Positions 27,249 to 35,770 of a stretch of DNA of 64,000 nucleotides are shown piece after piece; the first letter of the stretch is position 1; each line of letters opens with the position of its first letter. The notes beneath the pieces were generated by a model that worked only from the letters and a program-made list of their open reading frames with translations, did no database searches and was not told the origin of the DNA. This DNA comes from Streptomyces finlayi (GTDB lineage: Bacteria; Actinomycetota; Actinomycetes; Streptomycetales; Streptomycetaceae), in contig NZ_CP045702.1 in the NCBI RefSeq assembly GCF_014216315.1, forward strand, positions 5,890,001-5,954,000, read 5' to 3'. The position numbers and the translations under genes are program-made.

Positions 27249-27283
27249 CTTCGGGCCGACGGTGTCGCACCGTCGGCCCGAAG
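27249..27283 (+). terminator. Hairpin terminator after glnA2
   Basis: A perfect 16-bp stem (CTTCGGGCCGACGGTG with its complement) and a 3-nt loop, 36 bp after the stop. It marks the boundary between core DNA and the accessory island. Confidence 0.85.
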
Positions 27284-27288
27284 CTGTT

Positions 27289-27447
27289 TCACCCGCCCTG
27301 GGCCGTCTGTGGGCCGTCCGGTGCTGAATCGACGGCTTCGTACATGCTGTCCACGGCCTTCCGGGTACGTCCTTCGCTGCTCGGCATGAGGCGCGTGTTG
27401 ACTCGCAGCGTGAACTTTGGGTCGCTGTGACCGAGGCACGTGCTCAT
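27289..27447 (-). pseudogene. 3' stump of a tyrosine integrase
   Basis: The minus strand reads CLGHSDPKFTLRVNTRLMPS followed by SEGRTRKAVDSMYEAVDS, the C-terminal tail of actinobacterial site-specific integrases (LGHS box, then the nucleophile Tyr region RVYTHLMPSS). Here the Tyr reads Asn (RVNTRLM), so the enzyme would be dead. Only about 50 codons survive; upstream the frame joins an unrelated fragment at about 27446. No tRNA gene lies nearby, so the att site is not identifiable. Confidence 0.8.
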
Positions 27448-27670
27448 CGGTAGATCGGAGCGGTCATAGCGGCAAAGACGTCCGACTTCCGGCTGGCCGG
27501 TGGCATCGCACAGACCAGGTAAAGGTTGGTCTGCTCGGTCCAGCCGGGGCGGACCTGGACGTTGACCCTGCCCCCTGCGGCGGTGGAGAGGGCAGCCAGC
27601 CTCGTTGTTTCACGGCGACGTGCGGTTGGTCTTGCGTCCGTGATGTCGTGTTGATCCCGGTCCGGGGACG
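27444..27670 (-). pseudogene. 3' stump of a DUF3987/replication-protein-like gene
   Basis: The minus strand reads RETTRLAALSTAAGGRVNVQ, then VRPGWTEQTNLYLVCAMPPA and SRKSDVFAAMTAPIYR before TGA. PPxxRKSxVFxxMTAP is reminiscent of DUF3987 and primase/polymerase-like proteins of actinobacterial integrative elements. It has no start, runs directly into the integrase stump (ATGA overlap) and is bounded upstream by a stop. The family call is from memory and tentative. Confidence 0.4.
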
Positions 27671-27781
27671 GTTCCGGTCAGGGGAGTGCGTCGGCTGACG
27701 TGCCGGATGACGTCGGGTTCCACGGTCCCGGAGCTTGTGGGTGAGTCTCCTCTTGATGCTCGATGAGGTCGTTCGTGCTGG

Positions 27782-29163
27782 TCAGGTGGGGTGGGGCAGG
27801 GCGAGGATCCGTTCGAAGGCGCGGATGATCGCCGTGGCCCAGGGCCAGGTGTCGGGGAGTTTCAGACGGCGTTTTCGCTGGCCGCGCACGAGGCGGGCGG
27901 GGGCGTGGAGGATGCGGTAGCGCAGGGTCTTCGGGGTGGCTTTGGCGAGCTCGCCGTCCAGGGCGAGGAGCTGGAACCAGCAGCGGAGATCGGCGGCGAG
28001 GGTGGTGGCGGTGAGCCAGGCGGCGTTGATCTCCAGCTCGCGTGAGGGCGGCAGGCCGATCCCGGATGCCTTCTGATCGCGGATCCTGGGCTCGACCCGG
28101 GCGTGTTTGCGGTGTCGGCCGTCCAGGTGGGCGATCTGCCCGCGTTGGTGGTTGGTCGCGAAGGTCTGGTAACGCGCCTCCTGCTTGATCTCGTAGGCGT
28201 TGGCGTCCTTGACGTAGCGGGGGTGCAGGGGCTCCTTCCGCGCGATCACCCGGTGGTGCGCGGGCCAGCCGGTCAACTCGCCGAGCAGGGCGGTGATGTC
28301 GGCGACGAACGCGCCCTCGCGCACCCCGCCGTCCGCGCCGCCGCCGGCCGGCTGCCACAGGTTCTTCTTGTCGCAGATCTCGATGGCGGCCTGTTCGCGG
28401 GTGGTGAAGGCCCAGCCGACGGAGTACTCCCAGCGGAAGGTGGGGCTCTTGCGGCCGCCCGCGGAGGCGATCCAGTCGATCAGCTGGTGGGAGAAGCCCG
28501 CCCCGTCGACCCGGAAGAGGATCTTCTGCCGTCGCCACCAGGGCAGTTGGGCCACCGCCCGGGTCAGGATGTCGATGTTCACTGCCGCGTCGTTGGCATT
28601 GACGTTGCCCGTGTGGAGCGTCGCGGCGAGCTGTTCGCCGGTGTTGTCGCAGGTGGCGACGAATATGTGGTGTCCGAGGAAGCCCCTGTAGGTGCCGTGG
28701 GCTCCTTCCTTCTCCGACGGCGCGGGGATCAGTGTCCCGTCACTGTCGATCACGGTCCAGCCGGTCAGCGGCACCCCTTCGACCTCGACCTCGGGAAAGC
28801 CCTCGGGCCGCTTACGGAGCAGTTCGTAGACGCGGCGGCGTACTGCCGCCCGGGCCCGCCCGGCCCGGGCCCGGGCGAGTTCGTCGAGTTCCTTCAGCGC
28901 CCGCCACGCGGTGGGATGGGAGGCGACCGGGCCGAAGACGGGCCGCTGGTGTTCCAGCAGCCGGATGTCGCGGATGCAGGTCGCGCCCAGGGTTATCGCG
29001 ACCGCGATCCACCATCACCTGCCCCCGGTCGTGCAGCGGCATGAACCCCGGCCGAGCCCGTGCGCTCCGCGAGCAGCCGCAGATGCACACCACCCACATG
29101 CCCGACCTGCCCCTTCCCGTCCCCCGACATCGCCAGACCCCGCGCCCACTCGCTACCCTGCAC
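27782..29163 (-). pseudogene. IS1380-family transposase, frameshifted
   Basis: The longest intact part (27782 to about 29010) encodes the DDE core: FGPVASHPTAWRALKEL, the first Asp in WTVIDSDGT, FRVDGAGFSH and the C-terminal transposase helices. The N-terminus lies in two other frames: from a GTG at 29163, VQGSEWARGLAMSGDGKGQV, then FMPLHDRGQVMVD, then AVAITLGATCIRDIRLLEHQ. So at least two indels, near 29040 and 29010, separate the pieces. No inverted-repeat ends could be identified with confidence. Confidence 0.8.
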
Positions 29164-29166
29164 GTG

Positions 29167-29236
29167 AAAGGTGCCCCCACCCGCTCATGATCCAGTCCTC
29201 AACAAGCCGGATCATCGCAGGCCACGGGGCACCTTT
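29167..29236. repeat. Nested inverted repeat beside the IS1380 remnant
   Basis: AAAGGTGCCCC (29167-29177) pairs with GGGGCACCTTT (29226-29236), and inside it ATGATCC (29187-29193) pairs with GGATCAT (29209-29215). It lies just outside the transposase start. It may be the subterminal end of the element or a transcriptional hairpin. Confidence 0.6.
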
Positions 29237-29402
29237 TGCATGCGGTGACAGAACGTCACAGTTCATGGAATTCACGGTGAAACACCGAGGCCGGGCGTCC
29301 TGCACAGTGTCGTCGGCCGAGTCGACGAAACGCACGCGACGAAGGAGCGGAACACCTCGCGGTAGCGTCGTCGTTGAGGTCGACGGAGAGGAACCCCGCA
29401 GC

Positions 29403-30065
29403 ATGCCGCAGCGTACGGACACCGCCCATCACGACGCCCCGCGCGGGCTCATCCTGGACTTCGCCGGGGTCCTGACCGGGGACCCCCGCCCCGTGCACCG
29501 CGCCTGGTGCGAGTCCGAAGGGCTCCTCGTGGAAGCATGGCGGGCGACGCTCAACGACCATCCCGAGGGACGGCGACTGTACACCGCCCTGGAGATCGGC
29601 CAAATGAGCCAGGCCGAGTGGAACGAGGGGACTGCCGCTCTGCTTGGCGCGCACGTTCCCCCGGAGAACTTGATGGGACGCGCCTGGGCGAACGTACCGC
29701 CGGCCCGGCGCATGGCCGCGCTCGCCTGCGCCGCCAAGGATGCCGGATACCGGCTGGCGCTCCTGTCGAACAGCTTCGGGCTGGAGCCGTTCAACCCTTA
29801 TGCACATGCGGGCATTTGGGACCTGTTCGACGTCCACGTGGTTTCGGAGGTGGTCGGTCTCGCGAAGCCCGACCCGGCGATCTACCAGCTCACCCTGGAC
29901 CGCCTCGGCCTGCCGGGGCCGGCCTGCTTCTTCGTCGACGACCACCCGGTCAACCTTCCGCCCGCCGAGGCCCTCGGCATCACCACCGTCCTCGCGACAA
30001 CTGAGAACGAGACAGTCGACGAGCTGGAGCGCCTCCTCGGGGTGAACGCAGTCCTCGCCGTGTAG
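29403..30065 (+). CDS. HAD-superfamily hydrolase (subfamily IA)
   Basis: A 220-aa protein. Motif I is LILDFAGVLTG, retaining the nucleophile Asp but with Ala in place of the second Asp that normally acts as acid/base. Motif II is LALLSNS, motif III the Lys in GLAKPDPAIY, motif IV FVDDHPVN. Loss of the second Asp predicts weak or altered phosphatase activity. It is followed by the XRE regulator gene at 108 bp; I recall HAD/XRE pairs like this in other Streptomyces. ATG at 29403 has an upstream GGAGAGG. Confidence 0.85.
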   Translation: MPQRTDTAHHDAPRGLILDFAGVLTGDPRPVHRAWCESEGLLVEAWRATLNDHPEGRRLYTALEIGQMSQAEWNEGTAALLGAHVPPENLMGRAWANVPPARRMAALACAAKDAGYRLALLSNSFGLEPFNPYAHAGIWDLFDVHVVSEVVGLAKPDPAIYQLTLDRLGLPGPACFFVDDHPVNLPPAEALGITTVLATTENETVDELERLLGVNAVLAV

Positions 30066-30173
30066 GCGCTTTTCAGCCAGCCCGCCAACTCGCCCTCACC
30101 CAAAGGGCGCACGCACCTGCGGTGAAGTGGGTACGGTCCAAGCCTGGCTTGAACGGCCCGGGGAGTTACCGCC

Positions 30174-31376
30174 ATGCAATGGTCGGAATACACCACCGCT
30201 GAACGCCTCAAGACCCTCCGCAGCGGGATGACGCAAGAGCAACTGGCCGAGGCCGCCGCGGTATCGGTCGGTGTCGTGCGGAAGCTGGAACGTGGCGGCA
30301 CCGCTTCTCTTCCCTCCCTGCTCGCCATCGCCTCCACGCTCGGCACCGACATCGCCGTACTCCTCGGGCAGCAGGCACCTCGCCGCTCGATGGATCGTGA
30401 CGAGCGTGCGGCCCTGCGAACTCTCTCGGCTGCCACGCACGACGCCGCGATCGGCATCCCCGCCGACACCGAGCCGGGCACCGTCACCGAACTGCGTGCC
30501 GCCGTCCGGCACGCGGACACCGCCTACTGGGCAGGCCGGTACACCGAACTCGGCACTCTGTTGGCGGCCCTGCTGCCGGAGGCCCGCGCCCGGTACGACG
30601 CCGCCGGCACCGACGAGAGAGAAGCCGCGGCCGGGCTGCTGGCCGACGTCTTCCAGACTGCGGGCATGGCCGCGAACGTCTGGGGTTCGCGGGACCTCGC
30701 CTACGCCGCCCTCACCTACGGGCGCCAGATCGCAGTCCAGGCCGGGGACGACCTGCGTGAGGCGCACCTCGCGGCCACGACGGCGTGGGTGAACCTCCGT
30801 GACGGGCGTACGGCGCAGGGCTTCGCGCTCGCCGCCGCACGAGCGGAGCGGATCGAGCCCAGGATGTCCGAGCACGACCCCGACCGACTGTCGGTGTACG
30901 GGCAGCTCGTCACCAATGCAGCCGTGGCCGCGTCGCGGGGAGGGGCTTCCGCCGACACGGCACGCGAGTACCTGTCCCAGGCCCACGCGGTCGGCGCCCG
31001 CCTCGGCAGCGAGTACGCGCGCGGCGGTCATGCGCAGCCGCACGGTCCGCTGTACGCCGCCACCCAGGCCATGAGCATCGCCGTCGCCCTGAGCGACACG
31101 GCGGGGGCGCTACGGCTTATGGACACCGTCCGACTGGACGAAACGGTGCCGCTCGCGACCCGAGCCCGCTACGGACTCGACGTCGCCCTGACCCACGTGG
31201 AGTGCCGCCGGTGGGACCGGGCTGCTGACACCCTGGAGGCGGTCTGCACCATGGCACCGGGATGGGTTCAGCACCAGATGCTGCCAGGCGTGATCATCTC
31301 GCGGCTGGCAGGTGTGTCCGTGGGCCGACTTCGCGGACTCGCGCACGCAGCCGGTGTCCCTTTGGGCGTGCGCTGA
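30174..31376 (+). CDS. XRE-family regulator with TPR-like C-terminus
   Basis: A 400-aa protein. Residues 8-65 form an XRE helix-turn-helix (LKTLRSGMTQEQLAEAAAVS, then VVRKLERGG), followed by a long all-helical alpha-repeat region typical of Streptomyces TPR-type transcriptional regulators that sense peptides or small ligands. It lies behind the HAD gene on the same strand. Targets unknown. Confidence 0.85.
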   Translation: MQWSEYTTAERLKTLRSGMTQEQLAEAAAVSVGVVRKLERGGTASLPSLLAIASTLGTDIAVLLGQQAPRRSMDRDERAALRTLSAATHDAAIGIPADTEPGTVTELRAAVRHADTAYWAGRYTELGTLLAALLPEARARYDAAGTDEREAAAGLLADVFQTAGMAANVWGSRDLAYAALTYGRQIAVQAGDDLREAHLAATTAWVNLRDGRTAQGFALAAARAERIEPRMSEHDPDRLSVYGQLVTNAAVAASRGGASADTAREYLSQAHAVGARLGSEYARGGHAQPHGPLYAATQAMSIAVALSDTAGALRLMDTVRLDETVPLATRARYGLDVALTHVECRRWDRAADTLEAVCTMAPGWVQHQMLPGVIISRLAGVSVGRLRGLAHAAGVPLGVR

Positions 31377-31467
31377 CCACCCACCACCACGACCCGTAGC
31401 AGTTCGGCGATCAGGAGTTTGCCGACTGCCACGCTCCGTGGCAATCCGAACCCCGCTTGCGGGCTCT

Positions 31468-31568
31468 ACCGGTAGGGTGCGTTTCCGTCTAAGTGAGATT
31501 TGAACTGATGTTCGTGGCGTTCGGGTGGGTTGTTCAGGCTGCTGTGGCGTATTCGTGCTGGTAGTGAG
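31468..31568. mobile_element. Solo end of an ISKra4-type element
   Basis: From TACCGGTA (31468-31475) and GGGTGCGTTTCC onward, about 93 bp match the left end of the element at 35914-36007 with one mismatch noted, including the last codons of its transposase (YQHEYATAA then TGA). At 31568 the match stops abruptly and IS5-type sequence begins, so this is a deleted copy. Confidence 0.8.
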
Positions 31569-31580
31569 CCTTTTCCAACT

Positions 31581-31799
31581 TCAGGTTGAGGCGTGGTGGA
31601 GGGTGACGATGGCCTTGACGATGTCGGTGATCCGGTTCGTGCTGCAGCGGAGCTTGCGCAGGAGTCGCCAGCCCTTGAGTGTGGCCATGGCTTGCTCGCC
31701 GAGGCAGCGGATCTTGGCGTGAGTGCTGTTGTGCCGCCGCTTCCATCGTTTGAGCCGCCGTCCCCGGAACGGCACTAACCACGCCGGGGCGAAACTCAC
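31581..31799 (-). pseudogene. IS5-family transposase C-terminal stump
   Basis: The minus strand reads RRLKRWKRRHNSTHAKIRCL, then GEQAMATLKGWRLLRKLRCS and TNRITDIVKAIVTLHHAS before the stop. This is the conserved tail of IS5-type DDE transposases (HAKIRALGERA...LRKLRCS). The catalytic Asp residues are missing. It is sandwiched between the ISKra4 end and unrelated sequence. Confidence 0.75.
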
Positions 31800-32017
31800 C
31801 GCCGGTGACCTGCGGTGGGGAGTGCGGCCAGGCCCGGCCCGGGGTGGAGGCGAAGCCGAAGGTGTCCCGCGCGGAACGTTTCCAGCTCCACCTGGTCAGG
31901 CTCGCGGGGCTCGTCGAACGGGAACCACGCGAAGGTGCCGCGCCCTTGCAAGACCCCGGACGGGGCGGTAGCGGCATGCTGGCGGTGGGCGATCTCGGCG
32001 ATGCTCAGGGCCGTCAT
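31796..32017 (-). CDS. Short unidentified protein, possibly a gene fragment
   Basis: A 73-aa frame, MTALSIAEIAHRQHAATAPS..., whose ATG overlaps the TGA of the upstream minus-strand frame (ATGA), suggesting a former operon. The C-terminus runs into the IS5 stump and may be artificial. I do not recognise it. Confidence 0.3.
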   Translation of the reverse strand: MTALSIAEIAHRQHAATAPSGVLQGRGTFAWFPFDEPREPDQVELETFRAGHLRLRLHPGPGLAALPTAGHRR

Positions 32018-32436
32018 AGGCGGTGGGCGTGAGCCGCGCTCACCGGGTGTGGGGGCGGTGAGCGGCAACGGCGTCGGCGCCGTCCAGGGCGGCCAGGGTC
32101 TTGTTCTTGGGAGCCGGGCAGGCAGGCTGCGGCCTCGGCCTGGTGGTGCGCGACGGGGCGCAGCGCGCGTTCCAGGACCGTGGGGGCATGGTGCTGATGG
32201 CAGATCAGGACCAGGCGGGGCCCGGTGTGGTCACGTAGGTCGAGTAGGGGCTGCAGCCGGGCGGCAGGAAGCAGGTGTGCGCGCAGCACGGTCAGAGGGG
32301 TGATGCCGGTGGCAAGGATCCAGGTTGCGGCGATCGATCTTTGGGCTGCGGTGTGGCGCGAGGCATGGGGGCCTGATTCGCACAGCTCAACCGGGCGGGT
32401 GAACGAAGGTGGCGTGTGCAGCAGCCGGGGTGCCGT
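32014..32436 (-). pseudogene. Unidentified gene remnant of the island
   Basis: An open frame without a usable start codon reads RLLHTPPSFTRPVELCESGP, then HASRHTAAQRSIAATWILAT and LRAHLLPAARLQPLLDLRDH, GPRLVLICHQHHAPTVLERA. Composition and hydrophobic spacing look protein-coding (a strand RLVLICH after helical segments, as in an ATPase or replication-type protein). The C-terminal Arg/Pro-rich tail suggests a frameshift before the stop. The function is unknown. Confidence 0.4.
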
Positions 32437-32627
32437 TCATGTTCGGGTGCTCTCACTACATCAACTGCTCGACGGCGGTGGCGCAGACGCGGATATTGAT
32501 CATGTGAGGGCACAACGTCGTTACGCTCTCCGGTAAGGGTGGTGCTTCCTGTGTCAGGTCTCGCGTTCGGCGATCTTGATGCGGCGGCGCGCCCTTGTCC
32601 TGTCGTGACCTGGATGGAGTGTGCTCG

Positions 32628-33722
32628 ATGGCAGATTCAGTGAACTACCCCGGCGTCAACATCGAGGAGGTCGCCTCGTTGAGCATGGTGGTTTCCTCCG
32701 GCGCGACTGCCGTGCCGGTGTTCATCGCCGACTTCGGTAGAGCGTTCGAGGACATCGTCCGGGTCAACAGCTGGCTCGACGTTTCCCAGGCTGCCGGTGG
32801 GGCCCAGTTTTCCGGCGTGAACGGTGGGGTGCTGCGTGGGTACTTCGAGAACGGGGGCGGCTCCTGCCTTCTGGCCAACACCGCCAGCAGGACTCTGAAG
32901 GAGGTGTTGACCTCACTCGAAGGTGACGAAGTAACGATCCTGGTGCCGCTCGGCCTGTGGGACGGCGGCGCCGATGCGGCCGGCGAGATGGCCAGGGCCG
33001 TGACCGCCTACGCGGCGACCCACCAGGCGATGGCCATTTTGCACGCCGGCCAGGACCACGATGCACGGCAGGCTCGCGACGCGGCGAGGGCGTTCAAGCT
33101 GGACGCCGACCAGAGCGCGCACGCCGTCCTCTACCACCCGTGGCTGGTTCCCTCCGCAGACGGCGCCAAGCCGGTTCCGCCCGTCGGCGTGGCTGCCGGG
33201 GTGTGGTGCCGGGTCGATAGCGAGCGCGGGGTGTGGAAGGCTCCGGCGAACGTCACGGTGAACGGCGCGCGTCCGTCCCAGACGGTGAGCGACGCGGAGC
33301 AGGGCGAGGCTCAGCCGGTCGACGTGCTGCGTGAGCTCCGGGGCGTGGGCACGATCGTTGGGGGCGCCCTCACCCTCAACGAGACCGACGACCGGTGGAA
33401 GTCCATTCCGGTGCGACGTCTGGCTGACACGGTGGAGCGCGACCTGCAGAAAGCTTTCCGCGTCGTGTTCGAGCCGAACACCGAACCGACGTGGCAGAAG
33501 GTGCGGGCTGCGGCCGACAACTACCTGCAGACCCTCTGGCGGAAGGGCGGGCTGCAGGGGGCTAAGCCGGAGGACGCGTACTTCGTCCAGGTCGGGGTGG
33601 GCGTCACCATGACCGAGGAAGACGTCCAAGCCGGAAGGATCATCCTGAAGGTCGGCCTCGCCGCGGTACGCCCGACCGAGTTCATCCCTGTGGCCGTGAC
33701 CGGAAACGCGGCTCAGGCCTGA
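32628..33722 (+). CDS. Orphan contractile-tail sheath protein
   Basis: A 364-aa protein of the phage/eCIS tail sheath family. The N-terminus YPGVNIEEVASLSMVVSSGA is the family start; GVAAGVWCRVDSERGVWKAP corresponds to the conserved core, and VERDLQKAFRVVFEPNTEPT with the LQTLWRKGGLQGAKPEDAYF segment is the C-terminal sheath domain. It is much shorter than full phage or eCIS sheaths, keeping the core without large insertion domains. No tube, baseplate, spike or AAA+ gene is adjacent. The frame is complete; GGAG lies 9 nt before the ATG at 32628. It is convergent with the gene at 33713-33988. Confidence 0.85.
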   Translation: MADSVNYPGVNIEEVASLSMVVSSGATAVPVFIADFGRAFEDIVRVNSWLDVSQAAGGAQFSGVNGGVLRGYFENGGGSCLLANTASRTLKEVLTSLEGDEVTILVPLGLWDGGADAAGEMARAVTAYAATHQAMAILHAGQDHDARQARDAARAFKLDADQSAHAVLYHPWLVPSADGAKPVPPVGVAAGVWCRVDSERGVWKAPANVTVNGARPSQTVSDAEQGEAQPVDVLRELRGVGTIVGGALTLNETDDRWKSIPVRRLADTVERDLQKAFRVVFEPNTEPTWQKVRAAADNYLQTLWRKGGLQGAKPEDAYFVQVGVGVTMTEEDVQAGRIILKVGLAAVRPTEFIPVAVTGNAAQA

Positions 33723-33988
33723 CGGCCGGCATCAGCCTGCGCGCCTCTCCGACGGCGCCGCGCGGACTGCGCCCGACGGACACGGGAGGAGCTAGTTCCT
33801 GGCAGGTCCTTGGGTGGGTGGAGCTCGGCGCGTAGCATGCGCACCTGCCACCACGGATCATCGGGCCTGCCGCGCCGGTACGCCTTGCGCTGCTTGTCGG
33901 TGGGTACATGCAGGCGCAGCTGCTTCGGGGTTCCACGGTGGCCGCCCGTGTAGGCGGCCACCGGGAGCCATCGGCTTTGGGCCGTCAT
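33713..33988 (-). CDS. Small basic protein with a DDPWW motif
   Basis: A 91-aa protein, highly basic at the C-terminus, with the core RGRPDDPWWQVRMLRAELHP. A second, truncated copy of the same motif lies at 35632 (RDDPWWEVRVLHGRLYPVKD). It follows the propeller gene by 25 bp on the same strand, so the two are probably one operon, and its 3' end overlaps the sheath gene by 10 bp. Function unknown. Confidence 0.55.
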   Translation of the reverse strand: MTAQSRWLPVAAYTGGHRGTPKQLRLHVPTDKQRKAYRRGRPDDPWWQVRMLRAELHPPKDLPGTSSSRVRRAQSARRRRRGAQADAGRQA

Positions 33989-34013
33989 CGCCTTGCGACG
34001 GCGGTGTTCTTGG

Positions 34014-35408
34014 TCAGGCGGAGGTGGTGGGGGTTGCTTCTTCTTGGGCGATCCTGGCTTCCATCTCGGCGGTGTCGGTGCCGGCCGCCCTCGCGCCGTA
34101 GCCGCGGTGGACGACGAGGAGCTGGTTCTCGGTTCCGTTCTTGTCGCGGTAGGCGACCACTGCGGGGCCTGCTCCGCTGCGGTGGTCACCGAGCCTCTGG
34201 TCGGTGCTCCACGAGCTGCCGTTGTAGGAGCTGAACCACAGCTGGTCGTCGCTTCCGCCGTAGCCGCGGTGCAGGCAGTAGAGCTTGTTGTCGAGCACCG
34301 CGAGAGCGGGGCCTTCCAGGCTCTCGTGGGCGGGCAGCCTGGTGTCCTTGCTCCAGCTGGCGCCGTCGTAGATGGCGTGCCAGAGCTCGGTGTTGTTGCC
34401 GGACTTGTGGACCAGGTGGAGCTTTCCGCCGTAGACCGTCAGGGCCGGGTTGGCGGAGGTCTCGTGCGCCGGCAGGGCGGTGCCCTTGCTCCAGCCGGCG
34501 CCGTCGTAGGTGGCGTGCCACAGCTGGTTGTTGTTGCCGGACTTGTAGACCAGGTGCAGGCGCCCGTTGAACACGGCGAGGGCCGGCCCCGTCGTGCTCA
34601 TGTGGTCGATCGGGGCATCCGTGCTCCAGGAGGTGCCGTTGAACATCGTGTGGAAGAGCCGCTTGTCGTCACCCACTCCCCGGTGCACGCAGTGCAGCTT
34701 GCCGTTGAACGCCGCCAGCGCGGGTCCGGCCGCCGTCATGTGGTCAGGGAAGCGGTGGTCCTCGCCCCACCCGTGCTCCGGGTCGTAGACGGCCCACCAC
34801 AGGTCGTCATGAGGGCTGGCGAAACCGCGGTGCACCAGATACAGCTTGCCGTTGTACTCGGCCAGCGCCGGGTTCGAGCCGCTGTGATGCGCGCTGAACT
34901 TCTCGTCCGCGTTCCAGGCCATCCGGCCGGTGTCGTCCCGCCCGTAGACGGTCCACCACAGGCTCGTGTCCTCACGCGGGGCCAGCGAGATGGGCAGCAG
35001 CATGGCGGGCATGGGCCAGGGGGAGACGAGTTTGCAGCCGTAGTCCTTCATCCGCTCCACGGCATCGGCGCGCAGGGCCATGGTGGCTTCGGCGGCGATG
35101 GCGATCGGCAGCGGCAGGAACTCGGCGACCAGCGCGGTGACCGCAGGGGCGGCTTTGGCGAACAGCTCGCAGCCCGCCGTGTTGAAGTGGATCTCGACGC
35201 CCCACCACTTCGTCACCACCGCCACCTGCGCCCCCGGGAAATACAGGTCGTCGGTCAGCGGGATCTCGGTCCAGCCGAGCGGGACGGTGACCGACTCCCC
35301 CGAAGCGGTCTGCATAGTCAGCACGTGCTGCCCGTCCGGGCCCGGCTCCTGTGCCTGTGTCCCGGCGCCCGGCACCGTCTCACCGACCTGGCGGTTCTCG
35401 ACCGTCAT
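34014..35408 (-). CDS. Seven-bladed beta-propeller protein facing the sheath gene
   Basis: About 464 aa (a second ATG 3 bp upstream is possible; GAGAGGAG precedes both). The first 140 residues form a distinct domain with a hydrophobic helix (TALVAEFLPLPIAIAAEATM) and no signal peptide. The rest consists of about 50-residue repeats built on PALAVFNGKLHxVHRG and a LWxxxYDGxxWS strand, at least six clear copies plus a degenerate first one, as in lectin-type or sialidase-like propellers. Carbohydrate binding is likely but unproven. It may act with the sheath protein as a surface or cargo module; this is inference from position only. Confidence 0.75.
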   Translation of the reverse strand: MTVENRQVGETVPGAGTQAQEPGPDGQHVLTMQTASGESVTVPLGWTEIPLTDDLYFPGAQVAVVTKWWGVEIHFNTAGCELFAKAAPAVTALVAEFLPLPIAIAAEATMALRADAVERMKDYGCKLVSPWPMPAMLLPISLAPREDTSLWWTVYGRDDTGRMAWNADEKFSAHHSGSNPALAEYNGKLYLVHRGFASPHDDLWWAVYDPEHGWGEDHRFPDHMTAAGPALAAFNGKLHCVHRGVGDDKRLFHTMFNGTSWSTDAPIDHMSTTGPALAVFNGRLHLVYKSGNNNQLWHATYDGAGWSKGTALPAHETSANPALTVYGGKLHLVHKSGNNTELWHAIYDGASWSKDTRLPAHESLEGPALAVLDNKLYCLHRGYGGSDDQLWFSSYNGSSWSTDQRLGDHRSGAGPAVVAYRDKNGTENQLLVVHRGYGARAAGTDTAEMEARIAQEEATPTTSA

Positions 35409-35631
35409 CATGCTCCTCTCCTGGTTGCCCGCGTGATCACGGACACGTCATCCGTACACCCGGCGACACCAGGACAAACCCGAAATCCAGCCAGCGTGAC
35501 ACCGCCGCCGGCCCAGGCCTGATGCCGGACTTCGCACTCACCCCGACCTCGCACGCGCCTATCCGCACAGGTCACAGGGCGCGACAGCCCCCAACGCGAC
35601 AGGGGCCGCGACAGCCGCGCGGCCGCCCGCA

Positions 35632-35763
35632 ATCACGCGGCGCAGTCCTTCACCGGGTAAAGCCTGCCGTGCAGCACCCGCACCTCCCACCACGGATCGT
35701 CCGGCGCGCAGACCAGCGCGGCCAGCAGCGAAGAACCGCGACGCGCTGCGTCAACAGCGGCCT
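35632..35763 (-). pseudogene. Truncated paralogue of the DDPWW protein
   Basis: The minus strand ends RRDDPWWEVRVLHGRLYPVK then DCAA and TGA, matching the DDPWWxVRxL core of the 91-aa protein at 33713. Upstream residues are not similar and there is no clear start, so this is a fragment. Confidence 0.45.
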
Positions 35764-35770
35764 CGTGGAA

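Noticed and set aside
25606..27270. A long open frame antisense to glnA2
   Set aside because: It is an artefact of high GC at third positions; composition is Val/Asp/Gly-rich without motifs and the glnA2 frame is unambiguous.
29167..29236. tRNA gene at the nested inverted repeat
   Set aside because: No cloverleaf arms, TpsiC sequence or CCA-adjacent stem; the arms are simple nested stems.
32628..35408. A full prophage or complete eCIS around the sheath gene
   Set aside because: No tube, baseplate, capsid, terminase, ATPase or lysis gene is found within the island.
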